Of a DNA stretch of 64,000 bases, positions 1 through 15,073 are shown one piece after another (the stretch's first letter is position 1; each line of letters begins with the position of its first letter). Under the pieces are notes generated by a model. It was not told where the DNA came from. It saw only the letters and a list, made by a program, of their open reading frames with translations, and made no database searches. The position numbers and the translations under genes were made by a program. The stretch is from Diorhabda sublineata. Taxonomy: Eukaryota; Arthropoda; Insecta; Coleoptera; Chrysomelidae. The DNA is taken from the NCBI RefSeq assembly GCF_026230105.1, contig NC_079479.1:17371734-17435733 (forward strand). The letters run 5' to 3'.

Positions 1-110
1 TCAATGGGCTTCAATGAATGTAAATCGACGATATCTGACAACGTTAGATGCAAACTCATTCAAATATATGAGAAATGTTAAAATTCGACTTCAAATGAGG
101 AAGATAGACT

Positions 111-124
111 TTGAAAATTTTCAA
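111..124. repeat. 14-bp palindrome TTGAAAATTTTCAA present in most monomers (example)
   Basis: Perfectly self-complementary with an A4T4 core, the kind of A-tract associated with DNA curvature. It recurs once per monomer through both arrays. In monomers with ACTTGGAAAATTTTC the palindrome shrinks to 10 bp, and AATTCTCAATC variants break it on one side. Confidence 0.9.
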
Positions 125-689
125 TCAACACAAAGTGAGAATCGACTTCAATGGGCTTCAATGGATGTAAATCGACGATATCTGACAAGAAAGTTAGATG
201 CAAACTCATTCAAATATATAAAAAATGTTAAAATTCGACTTCAAATGAGGAAGATAGACTTGGAAAATTTTCAATCAACACAAAGTGAGAATCGACTTTA
301 ATGGGCTTCAATGAATGTAAATCGACGATATCTGACAAAGTTAGATGCAAACTCATTCATATATATGAGAAATGTTGAAATTCGACTTCAAATGAGGAAG
401 ATAGACTTTGAAAATTTTCAATCAACACAAAGTGAGAATCGACTTCAATGGGCTTCAATGAATGTAAATCGACGATATCTGACAAAGTTAGATGCAAACT
501 CATTCATATATATGAGAAATGTGGAAATTCGACTTCAAATGAGGAAGATAGACTTTGAAAATTTTCAATCAACACAAAGTGAGAATCGACTTCAATGGGC
601 TTCAATGAATGTAAATCGACGATATCTGACAAAGTTAGATGCAAACTCATTCAAATATATGTGAAATGTTGGAATTCGACTTCAAATGA

Positions 690-3600
690 GGAAGATAGAC
701 TTTGAAAATTTTCAATCAACACAAAGTGAGAATCGACTTCAATGGGCTTCAATGGATGTAAATCGACGATATCTGACAATAAAGTTAGATGCAAACTCAT
801 TCAAATATATAAAAAATGTTAAAATTCGACTTCAAATGAGGAAGATAGACTTGGAAAATTTTCAATCAACACAAAGTGAGAATCGACTTTAATGGGCTTC
901 AATGAATGTAAATCGACGATATCTGACAAAGTTAGATGCAAACTCATTCATATATATGAGAAATGTTGAAATTCGACTTCAAATGAGGAAGATAGACTTT
1001 GAAAATTTTCAATCAACACAAAGTGAGAATCGACTTCAATGGGCTTCAATGAATGTAAATCGACGATATCTGACAAAGTTAGATGCAAACTCATTCAAAT
1101 ATATGTGAAATGTTGGAATTCGACTTCAAATGAGGAAGATAGACTTTGAAAATTTTCAATCAACACAAAGTGAGAATCGACTTCAATGGGCTTCAATGGA
1201 TGTAAATCGACGATATCTGACAATAAAGTTAGATGCAAACTCATTCATATATATGAGAAATGTTGAAATTCGACTTCAAATGAGGAAGATAGACTTTGAA
1301 AATTTTCAATCAACACAAAGTGAGAATCGACTTCAATGGGCTTCAATGAATGTAAATCGACGATATCTGACAAAGTTAGATGCAAACTCATTCAAATATA
1401 TAAAAAATATTGAAATTCGACTTCAAATGAGGAAGATAGACTTTGAAAATTTTCAATCAACACAAAGTGAGAATCGACTTTAATGGACTTCAATGAATGT
1501 AAATCGACGATATCTGAAAAAGTTAGATGCAAACTCATTCAAATATATGAGAAATGTTGAAATTCGACTTCAAATGAGGAAGATAGACTTTGAAAATTTT
1601 CAATCAACACAAAGTGAGAATCGACTTCAATGAGCTTCAATGAATGTAAATCGACGATATCTGATAATGTTAGATGCAAACTCATTCAAATATATGAGAA
1701 ATGTTGAAATTCGACTTCAAATGAGGAAGATACACTTTGAAAATTTTCAATCAACACAAAGTGAGAATCGACTTCAATGGGCTTCAATGAATGTAAATCG
1801 ACGATATCTGACAATAAAGTTAGATGCAAACTCATTCAAATATATAAAAAATGTTAAAATTCGACTTCAAATGAGGAAGATAGACTTGGAAAATTTTCAA
1901 TCAACACAAAGTGAGAATCGACTTTAATGGGCTTCAATGAATGTAAATCGACGATATCTGACAAAGTTAGATGCAAACTCATTCATATATATGAGAAATG
2001 TTGAAATTCGACTTCAAATGAGGAAGATAGACTTTGAAAATTTTCAATCAACACAAAGTGAGAATCGACTTCAATGGGCTTCAATGAATGTAAATCGACG
2101 ATATCTGACAAAGTTAGATGCAAACTCATTCAAATATATAAAAAATATTGAAATTCGACTTCAAATGAGGAAGATAGACTTTGAAAATTTTCAATCAACA
2201 CAAAGTGAGAATCGACTTTAATGGGCTTCAATGAATGTAAATCGACGATATCTGACAAAGTCAGATACTAACTCATTCAAATATATAAGAAATGTTGAAA
2301 TTCGACTTCAAATGAGGAAGATAGACTTTGAAAATTTTCAATCAACACAAAGTGAGAATCGACTTCAATGGGCTTCAATGGATGTAAATCGACGATATCT
2401 GACAACAAAGTTAGATGCAAACTCATTCAAATATATAAGAAATGTTGAAACTCGACTTCAAATGAGGAAGATAGACTTTGAAAATTTTCAATCAACACAA
2501 AAAGAGATCCGACTTCAATGGGCTTCAATGAATGTAAATCGAGGATATCTGACAACAAAGTTAGATGCAAACTCATTCAAATATATAAGAAATGTTGAAA
2601 CTCGACTTCAAATGAGGAAGATAGACTTTGAAAATTTTCAATCAACACAAAGTGAGAATCGACTTCAATGGGCTTCAATGAATGTAAATCGACGATATCT
2701 GACAATGTTAGATGCAAACTCATTCAAATATATGAGAAATGTTGAAATTCGACTTCAAATGAGGAAGATAGACTTTGAAAATTTTCAATCAACACAAAGT
2801 GAGAATCGACTTCAATGGGCTTCAATGGATGTAAATCGACGATATCTGACAAGAAAGTTAGATGCAAACTCATTCAAATATATAAAAAATGTTAAAATTC
2901 GACTTCAAATGAGGAAGATAGACTTGGAAAATTTTCAATCAACACAAAGTGAGAATCGACTTTAATGGGCTTCAATGAATGTAAATCGACGATATCTGAC
3001 AAAGTTAGATGCAAACTCATTCATATATATGAGAAATGTTGAAATTCGACTTCAAATGAGGAAGATAGACTTTGAAAATTTTCAATCAACACAAAGTGAG
3101 AATCGACTTCAATGGGCTTCAATGAATGTAAATCGACGATATCTGACAAAGTTAGATGCAAACTCATTCATATATATGAGAAATGTGGAAATTCGACTTC
3201 AAATGAGGAAGATAGACTTTGAAAATTTTCAATCAACACAAAGTGAGAATCGACTTCAATGGGCTTCAATGGATGTAAATCGACGATATCTGACAATAAA
3301 GTTAGATGCAAACTCATTCAAATATATAAAAAATGTTAAAATTCGACTTCAAATGAGGAAGATAGACTTGGAAAATTTTCAATCAACACAAAGTGAGAAT
3401 CGACTTTAATGGGCTTCAATGAATGTAAATCGACGATATCTGACAAAGTTAGATGCAAACTCATTCATATATATGAGAAATGTTGAAATTCGACTTCAAA
3501 TGAGGAAGATAGACTTTGAAAATTTTCAATCAACACAAAGTGAGAATCGACTTCAATGGGCTTCAATGAATGTAAATCGACGATATCTGACAAAGTTAGA

Positions 3601-4267
3601 TGCAAACTCATTCAAATATATGTGAAATGTTGGAATTCGACTTCAAATGAGGAAGATAGACTTTGAAAATTTTCAATCAACACAAAGTGAGAATCGACTT
3701 CAATGGGCTTCAATGGATGTAAATCGACGATATCCGACAATAAAGTTAGATGCAAACTCATTCATATATATGAGAAATGTTGAAATTCGACTTCAAATGA
3801 GGAAGATAGACTTTGAAAATTTTCAATCAACACAAAGTGAGAATCGACTTCAATGGGCTTCAATGAATGTAAATCGACGATATCTGACAAAGTTAGATGC
3901 AAACTCATTCAAATATATAAAAAATATTGAAATTCGACTTCAAATGAGGAAGATAGACTTTGAAAATTTTCAATCAACACAAAGTAAGAATCGACTTTAA
4001 TGGACTTCAATGAATGTAAATCGACGATATCTGAAAAAGTTAGATGCAAACTCATTCAAATATATGAGAAATGTTGAAATTCGACTTCAAATGAGGAAGA
4101 TAGACTTTGAAAATTTTCAATCAACACAAAGTGAGAATCGACTTCAATGAGCTTCAATGAATGTAAATCGACGATATCTGATAATGTTAGATGCAAACTC
4201 ATTCAAATATATGAGAAATGTTGAAATTCGACTTCAAATGAGGAAGATACACTTTGAAAATTTTCAA
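690..4267 (+). repeat. Satellite higher-order duplication, 2517 bp shift
   Basis: The monomer order and the stop-creating changes around 690-1750 recur around 3207-4267. Matching landmarks are the TATATGTGAAATG monomer near 1107 and 3624, and the GATAATG monomer starting at 1640 and 4157. The shift of 2517 bp equals 17 monomers plus six 3 bp insertions. At least one point difference is visible: TATCTGAC near 1215 versus TATCCGAC near 3732. Confidence 0.75.
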
Positions 4268-7200
4268 TCAACACAAAGTGAGAATCGACTTCAATGGGCT
4301 TCAATGAATGTAAATCGACGATATCTGACAAAGTTAGATGCAAACTCATTCAAATATATAAAAAATATTGAAATTCGACTTCAAATGATGAAGATAGACT
4401 TTGAAAATTTTCAATCAACACAAAGTGAGAATCGACTTCAATGGGCTTCAATGGATGTAAATCGACGATATCTGACAACAAAGTTAGATGCAAACTCATT
4501 CAAATATATAAGAAATGTTGAAACTCGACTTCAAATGAGGAAGATAGACTTTGAAAATTTTCAATCAACACAAAGTGAGAATCGACTTCAATGGGCTTCA
4601 ATGAATGTAAATCGACGATATCTGACAATGTTAGATGCAAACTCATTCAAATATATGAGAAATATTGAATTTCGACTTCAAATGAGGAAGATACACTTTG
4701 AAAATTTTCAATCAACACAAAGTGAGAATCGACTTCAATGGGCTTCAATGAATGTAAATCGACGATATCTGACAAAGTTAGATGCAAACTCATTCAAATA
4801 TATGAGAAATGTTGAAATTCGACTTCAAATGAGGAAGATAGACTTTGAAAATTTTCAATCAACACAAAGTGAGAATCGACTTCAATGGGCTTCAATGGAT
4901 GTAAATCGACGATATCTGACAAGAAAGTTAGATGCAAACTCATTCAAATATATAAAAAATGTTAAAATTCGACTTCAAATGAGGAAGATAGACTTGGAAA
5001 ATTTTCAATCAACACAAAGTGAGAATCGACTTCAATGGGCTTCAATGAATGTAAATCGACGATATCTGACAAAGTTAGATGCAAACTCATTCATATATAT
5101 GAGAAATGTTGAAATTCGACTTCAAATGAGGAAGATAGACTTTGAAAATTTTCAATCAACACAAAGTGAGAATCGACTTCAATGGGCTTCAATGAATGTA
5201 AATCGACGATATCTGACAAAGTTAGATGCAAACTCATTCATATATATGAGAAATGTTGAAATTCGACTTCAAATGAGGAAGATAGACTTTGAAAATTTTC
5301 AATCAACACAAAGTGAGAATCGACTTCAATGGGCTTCAATGAATGTAAATCGACGATATCTGACAAAGTTAGATGCAAACTCATTCAAATATATAAAAAA
5401 TATTGAAATTCGACTTCAAATGAGGAAGATAGACTTTGAAAATTTTCAATCAACACAAAAAGAGATCCGACTTCAATGGGCTTCAATGAATGTAAATCGA
5501 GGATATCTGACAACAAAGTTAGATGCAAACTCATTCAAATATATAAGAAATGTTGAAACTCGACTTCAAATGAGGAAGATAGACTTTGAAAATTTTCAAT
5601 CAACACAAAGTGAGAATCGACTTCAATGGGCTTCAATGAATGTAAATCGACGATATCTGACAATGTTAGATGCAAACTCATTCAAATATATGAGAAATGT
5701 TGAAATTCGACTTCTAATGAGGAAGATACACTTTGAAAATTTTCAATCAACACAAAGTGAGAATCGACTTCAATGGGCTTCAATGAATGTAAATCGACGA
5801 TATCTGACAAAGTTAGATGCAAACTCATTCAAATATATGAGAAATGTTGAAATTCGACTTCAAATGAGGAAGATAGACTTTGAAAATTTTCAATCAACAC
5901 AAAGTGAGAATCGACTTCAATGGGCTTCAATGGATGTAAATCGACGATATCTGACAAGAAAGTTAGATGCAAACTCATTCAAATATATAAAAAATGTTAA
6001 AATTCGACTTCAAATGAGGAAGATAGACTTGGAAAATTTTCAATCAACACAAAGTGAGAATCGACTTTAATGGGCTTCAATGAATGTAAATCGACGATAT
6101 CTGACAAAGTTAGATGCAAACTCATTCATATATATGAGAAATGTTGAAATTCGACTTCAAATGAGGAAGATAGACTTTGAAAATTTTCAATCAACACAAA
6201 GTGAGAATCGACTTTAATGGGCTTCAATGAATGTAAATCGACGATATCTGACAAAGTCAGATACTAACTCATTCAAATATATAAGAAATGCTGAAATTCG
6301 ACTTCAAATGAGGAAGATAGACTTTGAAAATTTTCAATCAACACAAAGTGAGAATCGACTTCAATGGGCTTCAATGGATGTAAATCGACGATATCTGACA
6401 ATGTTAGATGCAAACTCATTCAAATATATAAGAAATATTGAAACTCGACTTCAAATGAGGAAGATAGACTTTGAAAATTTTCAATCAACACAAAGTGAGA
6501 ATCGACTTCAATGGGCTTCAATGAATGTAAATCGACGATATCTGACAATGTTAGATGCAAACTCATTGAAATATATGAGAAATGTTGAAATTCGACTTCA
6601 AATGAGGAAGATACACTTTGAAAATTTTCAATCAACAGAAAGTGAGAATCGACTTCAATGGGCTTCAATGAATGTAAATCGACGATATCTGACAAAGTTA
6701 GATGCAAACTCATTCAAATATATGAGAAATGTTGAAATTCGACTTCAAATGAGGAAGATAGACTTTGAAAATTTTCAATCAACACAAAGTGAGAATCGAC
6801 TTCAATGGTCTTCAATGAATGTAAATCGACGATATCTGACAAATTCAGATACAATCTCATTCAAATATATGAGAAATGTTGAAATTCGACTTCAAATGAG
6901 GAAGATAGACTTTGAAAATTTTCAATCAACACAAAGTGAGAATCGACTTCAATGGTCTTCAATGAATGTAAATCGACGATTTCTGACAAATTCAGATACA
7001 ATCTCATTCAAATATATAAGAAATGTTGAAATTCGACTTCAAATGAGGAAGATAGACTTTGAAAATTTTCAATCAACACAAAGTGAGAATCGACTTCAAT
7101 GGGCTTCAATGAATGTAAATCGACGATATCTGACAAATTCAGATACAAACTCATTCAAATATATAAGAAATGTTGAAATTCGACTTCAAATTAGGAAGAT

Positions 7201-8900
7201 AGACTTTGAAAATTTTCAATCAACACAAAGTGAGATTCGACTTCAATGGGCTTCAATGAATGTAAATCGAGGATATCTGACAAAGTCAGATACTAACTCA
7301 TTCAAATATATAAGAAATGTTGAAATTCGACTTCAAATGAGGAAGATAGACTTTGAAAATTTTCAATCAACACAAAGTGAGAATCGACTTCAATGGGCTT
7401 CAATGGATGTAAATCGACGATATCTGACAACAAAGTTAGATGCAAACTCATTCAAATATATAAGAAATGTTGAAACTCGACTTCAAATGAGGAAGATAGA
7501 CTTTGAAAATTTTCAATCAACACAAAGTGAGAATCGACTTCAATGGTCTTCAATGAATGTAAATCGACGATATCTGACAAATTCAGATACAATCTCATTC
7601 AAATATATGAGAAATGTTGAAATTCGACTTCAAATGAGGAAGATAGACTTTGAAAATTTTCAATCAACACAAAGTGAGAATCGACTTCAATGGTCTTCAA
7701 TGAATGTAAATCGACGATATCTGACAAATTCAGATACAATCTCATTCAAATATATAAGAAATGTTGAAATTCGACTTCAAATGAGGAAGATAGACTTTGA
7801 AAATTTTCAATCAACACAAAGTGAGAATCGACTTCAATGGGCTTCAATGAATGTAAATCGACGATATCTGACAAATTCAGATACAAACTCATTCAAATAT
7901 ATAAGAAATGTTGAAATTCGACTTCAAATTAGGAAGATAGACTTTGAAAATTTTCAATCAACACAAAGTGAGATTCGACTTCAATGGGCTTCAATGAATG
8001 TAAATCGAGGATATCTGACAAAGTCAGATACTAACTCATTCAAATATATAAGAAATGTTGAAATTCGACTTCAAATGAGGAAGATAGACTTTGAAAATTT
8101 TCAATCAACACAAAGTGAGAATCGACTTCAATGGGCTTCAATGGATGTAAATCGACGATATCTGACAACAAAGTTAGATGCAAACTCATTCAAATATATA
8201 AGAAATGTTGAAACTCGACTTCAAATGAGGAAGATAGACTTTGAAAATTTTCAATCAACACAAAGTGAGAATCGACTTCAATGGGCTTCAATGAATGTAA
8301 ATCGACGATATCTGACAAAGTTAGATGCAAACTCATTCAAATATATAAAAAATATTGAAATTCGACTTCAAATGAGGAAGATAGACTTTGAAAATTTTCA
8401 ATCAACACAAAGTGAGAATCGACTTTAATGGACTTCAATGAATGTAAATCGACGATATCTGATAATGTTAGATGCAAACTCATTCAAATATATGAGAAAT
8501 GTTGAAATTCGACTTCAAATGAGGAAGATACACTTTGAAAATTTTCAATCAACACAAAGTGAGAATCGACTTCAATGGGCTTCAATGAATGTAAATCGAC
8601 GATATCTGACAAAGTTAGATGCAAACTCATTCAAATATATAAAAAATATTGAAATTCGACTTCAAATGATGAAGATAGACTTTGAAAATTTTCAATCAAC
8701 ACAAAGTGAGAATCGACTTCAATGGGCTTCAATGGATGTAAATCGACGATATCTGACAACAAAGTTAGATGCAAACTCATTCAAATATATAAGAAATGTT
8801 GAAACTCGACTTCAAATGAGGAAGATAGACTTTGAAAATTTTCAATCAACACAAAGTGAGAATCGACTTCAATGGGCTTCAATGAATGTAAATCGACGAT
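4157..8900 (+). repeat. Satellite higher-order duplication, 4281 bp shift (start of each copy)
   Basis: The monomers starting at 4157 and at 8438 share a rare run: a GATAATG monomer with GATACAC, then a monomer with the unusual AAATGATGAAG, then the ACAACAAAG 150 bp type, then ACAATG with AATATTGA. The shift is 4281 bp, about 29 monomers. The second copy later carries an extra ACAATG monomer near 9030, so the blocks fall out of register. Confidence 0.65.
6801..8276 (+). repeat. Two adjacent 738-bp (5-mer) higher-order repeats
   Basis: A five-monomer block (four of 147 bp and one of 150 bp, total 738 bp) is present at 6801-7538 and again at 7539-8276. Diagnostic landmarks are AATGGTCTTC at both starts, the rare CAAATTAGGAAG at 7191 and 7929, and GAGATTCGAC nearby. 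The copies look nearly identical; one visible difference is GATTTCTGAC in the first copy near 6979 versus GATATCTGAC in the second. This points to recent unequal exchange. Confidence 0.85.
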
Positions 8901-11245
8901 ATCTGACAATGTTAGATGCAAACTCATTCAAATATATGAGAAATATTGAAATTCGACTTCAAATGAGGAAGATACACTTTGAAAATTTTCAATCAACACA
9001 AAGTGAGAATCGACTTCAATGGGCTTCAATGAATGTAAATCGACGATATCTGACAATGTTAGATGCAAACTCATTCAAATATATGAGAAATATTGAAATT
9101 CGACTTCAAATGAGGAAGATACACTTTGAAAATTTTCAATCAACACAAAGTGAGAATCGACTTCAATGGGCTTCAATGAATGTAAATCGACGATATCTGA
9201 CAAAGTTAGATGCAAACTCATTCAAATATATGAGAAATGTTGAAATTCGACTTCAAATGAGGAAGATAGACTTTGAAAATTTTCAATCAACACAAAGTGA
9301 GAATCGACTTCAATGGGCTTCAATGGATGTAAATCGACGATATCTGACAAGAAAGTTAGATGCAAACTCATTCAAATATATAAAAAATGTTAAAATTCGA
9401 CTTCAAATGAGGAAGATAGACTTGGAAAATTTTCAATCAACACAAAGTGAGAATCGACTTCAATGGGCTTCAATGAATGTAAATCGACGATATCTGACAA
9501 AGTTAGATGCAAACTCATTCATATATATGAGAAATGTTGAAATTCGACTTCAAATGAGGAAGATAGACTTTGAAAATTTTCAATCAACACAAAGTGAGAA
9601 TCGACTTCAATGGGCTTCAATGAATGTAAATCGACGATATCTGACAAAGTTAGATGCAAACTCATTCAAATATATAAAAAATATTGAAATTCGACTTCAA
9701 ATGAGGAAGATAGACTTTGAAAATTTTCAATCAACACAAAGTGAGAATCGACTTTAATGGGCTTCAATGAATGTAAATCGACGATATCTGACAAAGTCAG
9801 ATACTAACTCATTCAAATATATAAGAAATGTTGAAATTCGACTTCAAATGAGGAAGATAGACTTTGAAAATTTTCAATCAACACAAAAGGAGAATCGACA
9901 TCAATGGGCTTCAATGGATGTAAATCGACGATATCTGACAACAAAGTTAGATGCAAACTCATTCAAATATATAAGAAATATTGAAACTCGACTTCAAATG
10001 AGGAAGATAGACTTTGAAAATTTTCAATCAACACAAAGTGAGAATCGACTTCAATGGGCTTCAATGAATGTAAATCGACGATATCTGACAATGTTAGATG
10101 CAAACTCATTGAAATATATGAGAAATGTTGAAATTCGACTTCAAATGAGGAAGATACACTTTGAAAATTTTCAATCAACAGAAAGTGAGAATCGACTTCA
10201 ATGGGCTTCAATGGATGTAAATCGACGATATCTGACAACAAAGTTAGATGCAAACTCATTCAAATATATAAGAAATGTTGAAACTCGACTTCAAATGAGG
10301 AAGATAGACTTTGAAAATTTTCAATCAACACAAAGTGAGAATCGACTTCAATGGGCTTCAATGAATGTAAATCGACGATATCTGACAATGTTAGATGCAA
10401 ACTCATTCAAATATATGAGAAATGTTGAAATTCGACTTCAAATGAGGAAGATAGACTTTGAAAATTTTCAATCAACACAAAGTGAGAATCGACTTCAATG
10501 GGATTCAATGAATGTAAATCGACGATATCTGACAATGTTAGATGCAAACTCATTCAAATATATGAGAAATGTTGAAATTCGACTTCAAATGAGGAAGATA
10601 CACTTTGAAAATTTTCAATCAACACAAAGTGAGAATCGACTTCAATGGGCTTCAATGAATGTAAATCGACGATATCTGACAAAGTTAGATGCAAACTCAT
10701 TAAAATATATGAGAAATGTTGAAATTCGACTTCAAATGAGGAAGATAGACTTTGAAAATTTTCAATCAACACAAAGTGAGAATCGACTTCAATGGTCTTC
10801 AATGAATGTAAATCGACGATATCTGACAAGAAAGTTAGATGCAAACTCATTCAAATATATAAAAAATGTTAAAATTCGACTTCAAATGAGGAAGATAGAC
10901 TTGGAAAATTTTCAATCAACACAAAGTGAGAATCGACTTTAATGGGCTTCAATGAATGTAAATCGACGATATCTGACAAAGTTAGATGCAAACTCATTCA
11001 TATATATGAGAAATGTTGAAATTCGACTTCAAATGAGGAAGATAGACTTTGAAAATTTTCAATCAACACAAAGTGAGAATCGACTTCAATGGGCTTCAAT
11101 GAATGTAAATCGACGATATCTGACAAAGTTAGATGCAAACTCATTCAAATATATAAAAAATATTGAAATTCGACTTCAAATGAGGAAGATAGACTTGGAA
11201 AATTTTCAATCAACACAAAGTGAGAATCGACTTTAATGGGCTTCA

Positions 11246-14200
11246 ATGAATGTAAATCGACGATATCTGACAAAGTTAGATGCAAACTCATTCATATATA
11301 TGAGAAATGTTGAAATTCGACTTCAAATGAGGAAGATAGACTTTGAAAATTTTCAATCAACACAAAGTGAGAATCGACTTCAATGGGCTTCAATGAATGT
11401 AAATCGACGATATCTGACAAAGTTAGATGCAAACTCATTCAAATATATAAAAAATATTGAAACTCAAATGAGGAAGATAGACTTTGAAAATTTTCAATCA
11501 ACACAAAGTGAGAATCGACTTTAATGGGCTTCAATGAATGTAAATCGACGATATCTGACAAAGTCAGATACTAACTCATTCAAATATATAAGAAATGTTG
11601 AAATTCGACTTCAAATGAGGAAGATAGACTTTGAAAATTTTCAATCAACACAAAGTGAGAATCGACTTCAATGGGCTTCAATGGATGTAAATCGACGATA
11701 TCTGACAACAAAGTTAGATGCAAACTCATTCAAATATATAAGAAATGTTGAAACTCGACTTCAAATGAGGAAGATAGACTTTGAAAATTTTCAATCAACA
11801 CAAAGTGAGAATCGACTTCAATGGGCTTCAATGAATGTAAATCGACGATATCTGACAATGTTAGATGCAAACTCATTCAAATATATGAGAAATGTTGAAA
11901 TTCGACTTCAAATGAGGAAGATACACTTTGAAAATTTTCAATCAACACAAAGTGAGAATCGACTTCACTGGGCTTCAATGAATGTAAATCGACGATATCT
12001 GACAAAGTTAGATGCAAACTCATTCAAATATATGAGAAATGTTGAAATTCGACTTCAAATGAGGAAGATAGACTTTGAAAATTTTCAATCAACACAAAGT
12101 GAGAATCGACTTCAATGGTCTTCAATGAATGTAAATCGACGATATCTGACAAATTCAGATACAATCTCATTCAAATATATAAGAAATGTTGAAATTCGAC
12201 TTCAAATGAGGAAGATAGACTTTGAAAATTTTCAATCAACACAAAGTGAGAATCGACTTTAATGGGCTTCAATGAATGTAAATCGACGATATCTGACAAA
12301 GTCAGATACTAACTCATTCAAATATATAAGAAATGTTGAAATTCGACTTCAAATGAGGAAGATAGACTTTGAAAATTTTCAATCAACACAAAGTGAGAAT
12401 CGACTTCAATGGGCTTCAATGGATGTAAATCGACGATATCTGACAACAAAGTTAGATGCAAACTCATTCAAATATATAAGAAATGTTGAAACTCGACTTC
12501 AAATGAGGAAGATAGACTTTGAAAATTTTCAATCAACACAAAGTGAGAATCGACTTCAATGGGCTTCAATGAATGTAAATCGACGATATCTGACAATGTT
12601 AGATGCAAACTCATTCAAATATATGAGAAATGTTGAAATTCGACTTCAAATGAGGAAGATACACTTTGAAAATTTTCAATCAACACAAAGTGAGAATCGA
12701 CTTCAATGGGCTTCAATGAATGTAAATCGACGATATCTGACAAAGTTAGATGCAAACTCATTCAAATATATGAGAAATGTTGAAATTCGACTTCAAATGA
12801 GGAAGATAGACTTTGAAAATTTTCAATCAACACAAAGTGAGAATCGACTTCAATGGTCTTCAATGAATGTAAATCGACGATATCTGACAAATTCAGATAC
12901 AATCTCATTCAAATATATGAGAAATGTTGAAATTCGACTTCAAATGAGGAAGATAGACTTTGAAAATTTTCAATCAACACAAAGTGAGAATCGACTTCAA
13001 TGGGCTTCAATGGATGTAAATCGACGATATCTGACAAGAAAGTTAGATGCAAACTCATTCAAATATATAAAAAATGTTAAAATTCGACTTCAAATGAGGA
13101 AGATACACTTTGAAAATTCTCAATCAACACAAAGTGAGAATCGACTTCAATGGGCTTCAATGAATGTAAATCGACGATATCTGACAAAGTTAGATGCAAA
13201 CTCATTCATATATATGAGAAATGTTGAAATTCGACTTCAAATGAGGAAGATAGACTTTGAAAATTTTCAATCAACACAAAGTGAGAATCGACTTCAATGG
13301 GCTTCAATGAATGTAAATCGACGATATCTGACAAAGTTAGATGCAAACTCATTCAAATATATAAAAAATATTGAAACTCAAATGAGGAAGATAGACTTTG
13401 AAAATTTTCAATCAACACAAAGTGAGAATCGACTTTAATGGGCTTCAATGAATGTAAATCGACGATATCTGACAAAGTCAGATACTAACTCATTCAAATA
13501 TATAAGAAATGTTGAAATTCGACTTCAAATGAGGAAGATAGACTTTGAAAATTTTCAATCAACACAAAGTGAGAATCGACTTCAATGGGCTTCAATGGAT
13601 GTAAATCGACGATATCTGACAACAAAGTTAGATGCAAACTCATTCAAATATATAAGAAATGTTGAAACTCGACTTCAAATGAGGAAGATAGACTTTGAAA
13701 ATTTTCAATCAACACAAAGTGAGAATCGACTTCAATGGGCTTCAATGAATGTAAATCGACGATATCTGACAATGTTAGATGCAAACTCATTCAAATATAT
13801 GAGAAATGTTGAAATTCGACTTCAAATGAGGAAGATACACTTTGAAAATTTTCAATCAACACAAAGTGAGAATCGACTTCACTGGGCTTCAATGAATGTA
13901 AATCGACGATATCTGACAAAGTTAGATGCAAACTCATTCAAATATATGAGAAATGTTGAAATTCGACTTCAAATGAGGAAGATAGACTTTGAAAATTTTC
14001 AATCAACACAAAGTGAGAATCGACTTCAATGGTCTTCAATGAATGTAAATCGACGATATCTGACAAATTCAGATACAATCTCATTCAAATATATAAGAAA
14101 TGTTGAAATTCGACTTCAAATGAGGAAGATAGACTTTGAAAATTTTCAATCAACACAAAGTGAGAATCGACTTTAATGGGCTTCAATGAATGTAAATCGA

Positions 14201-15073
14201 CGATATCTGACAAAGTCAGATACTAACTCATTCAAATATATAAGAAATGTTGAAATTCGACTTCAAATGAGGAAGATAGACTTTGAAAATTTTCAATCAA
14301 CACAAAGTGAGAATCGACTTCAATGGGCTTCAATGGATGTAAATCGACGATATCTGACAACAAAGTTAGATGCAAACTCATTCAAATATATAAGAAATGT
14401 TGAAACTCGACTTCAAATGAGGAAGATAGACTTTGAAAATTTTCAATCAACACAAAGTGAGAATCGACTTCAATGGGCTTCAATGAATGTAAATCGACGA
14501 TATCTGACAATGTTAGATGCAAACTCATTCAAATATATGAGAAATGTTGAAATTCGACTTCAAATGAGGAAGATACACTTTGAAAATTTTCAATCAACAC
14601 AAAGTGAGAATCGACTTCAATGGGCTTCAATGAATGTAAATCGACGATATCTGACAAAGTTAGATGCAAACTCATTCAAATATATGAGAAATGTTGAAAT
14701 TCGACTTCAAATGAGGAAGATAGACTTTGAAAATTTTCAATCAACACAAAGTGAGAATCGACTTCAATGGTCTTCAATGAATGTAAATCGACGATATCTG
14801 ACAAATTCAGATACAATCTCATTCAAATATATGAGAAATGTTGAAATTCGACTTCAAATGAGGAAGATAGACTTTGAAAATTTTCAATCAACACAAAGTG
14901 AGAATCGACTTCAATGGGCTTCAATGGATGTAAATCGACGATATCTGACAAGAAAGTTAGATGCAAACTCATTCAAATATATAAAAAATGTTAAAATTCG
15001 ACTTCAAATGAGGAAGATACACTTTGAAAATTCTCAATCAACACAAAGTGAGAATCGACTTCAATGGGCTTCA
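11246..15073 (+). repeat. Two adjacent 1914-bp (13-mer) higher-order repeats
   Basis: Block 11246-13159 is repeated at 13160-15073. Shared rare markers are the 6 bp deletion giving TTGAAACTCAAATGAGG (11461 and 13375) and the CACTGG variant (near 11968 and 13882). Inside each 1914 bp block there is a second level: a 738 bp period puts the same five-monomer run at 11534, 12272, 13448 and 14186. The array therefore has nested amplification levels. Confidence 0.85.

Noticed and set aside
6420..6713. Minus-strand frames of about 97 codons in the satellite (also near 9963, 33435, 36405, 40969, 42880)
   Set aside because: They exist only where a variant removes the TGA present in the canonical antisense monomer. 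No sign of coding use.
7188..7200. TTAGG insect telomere motif
   Set aside because: Single occurrences from a point change in the satellite (also near 7929), not a TTAGG array.
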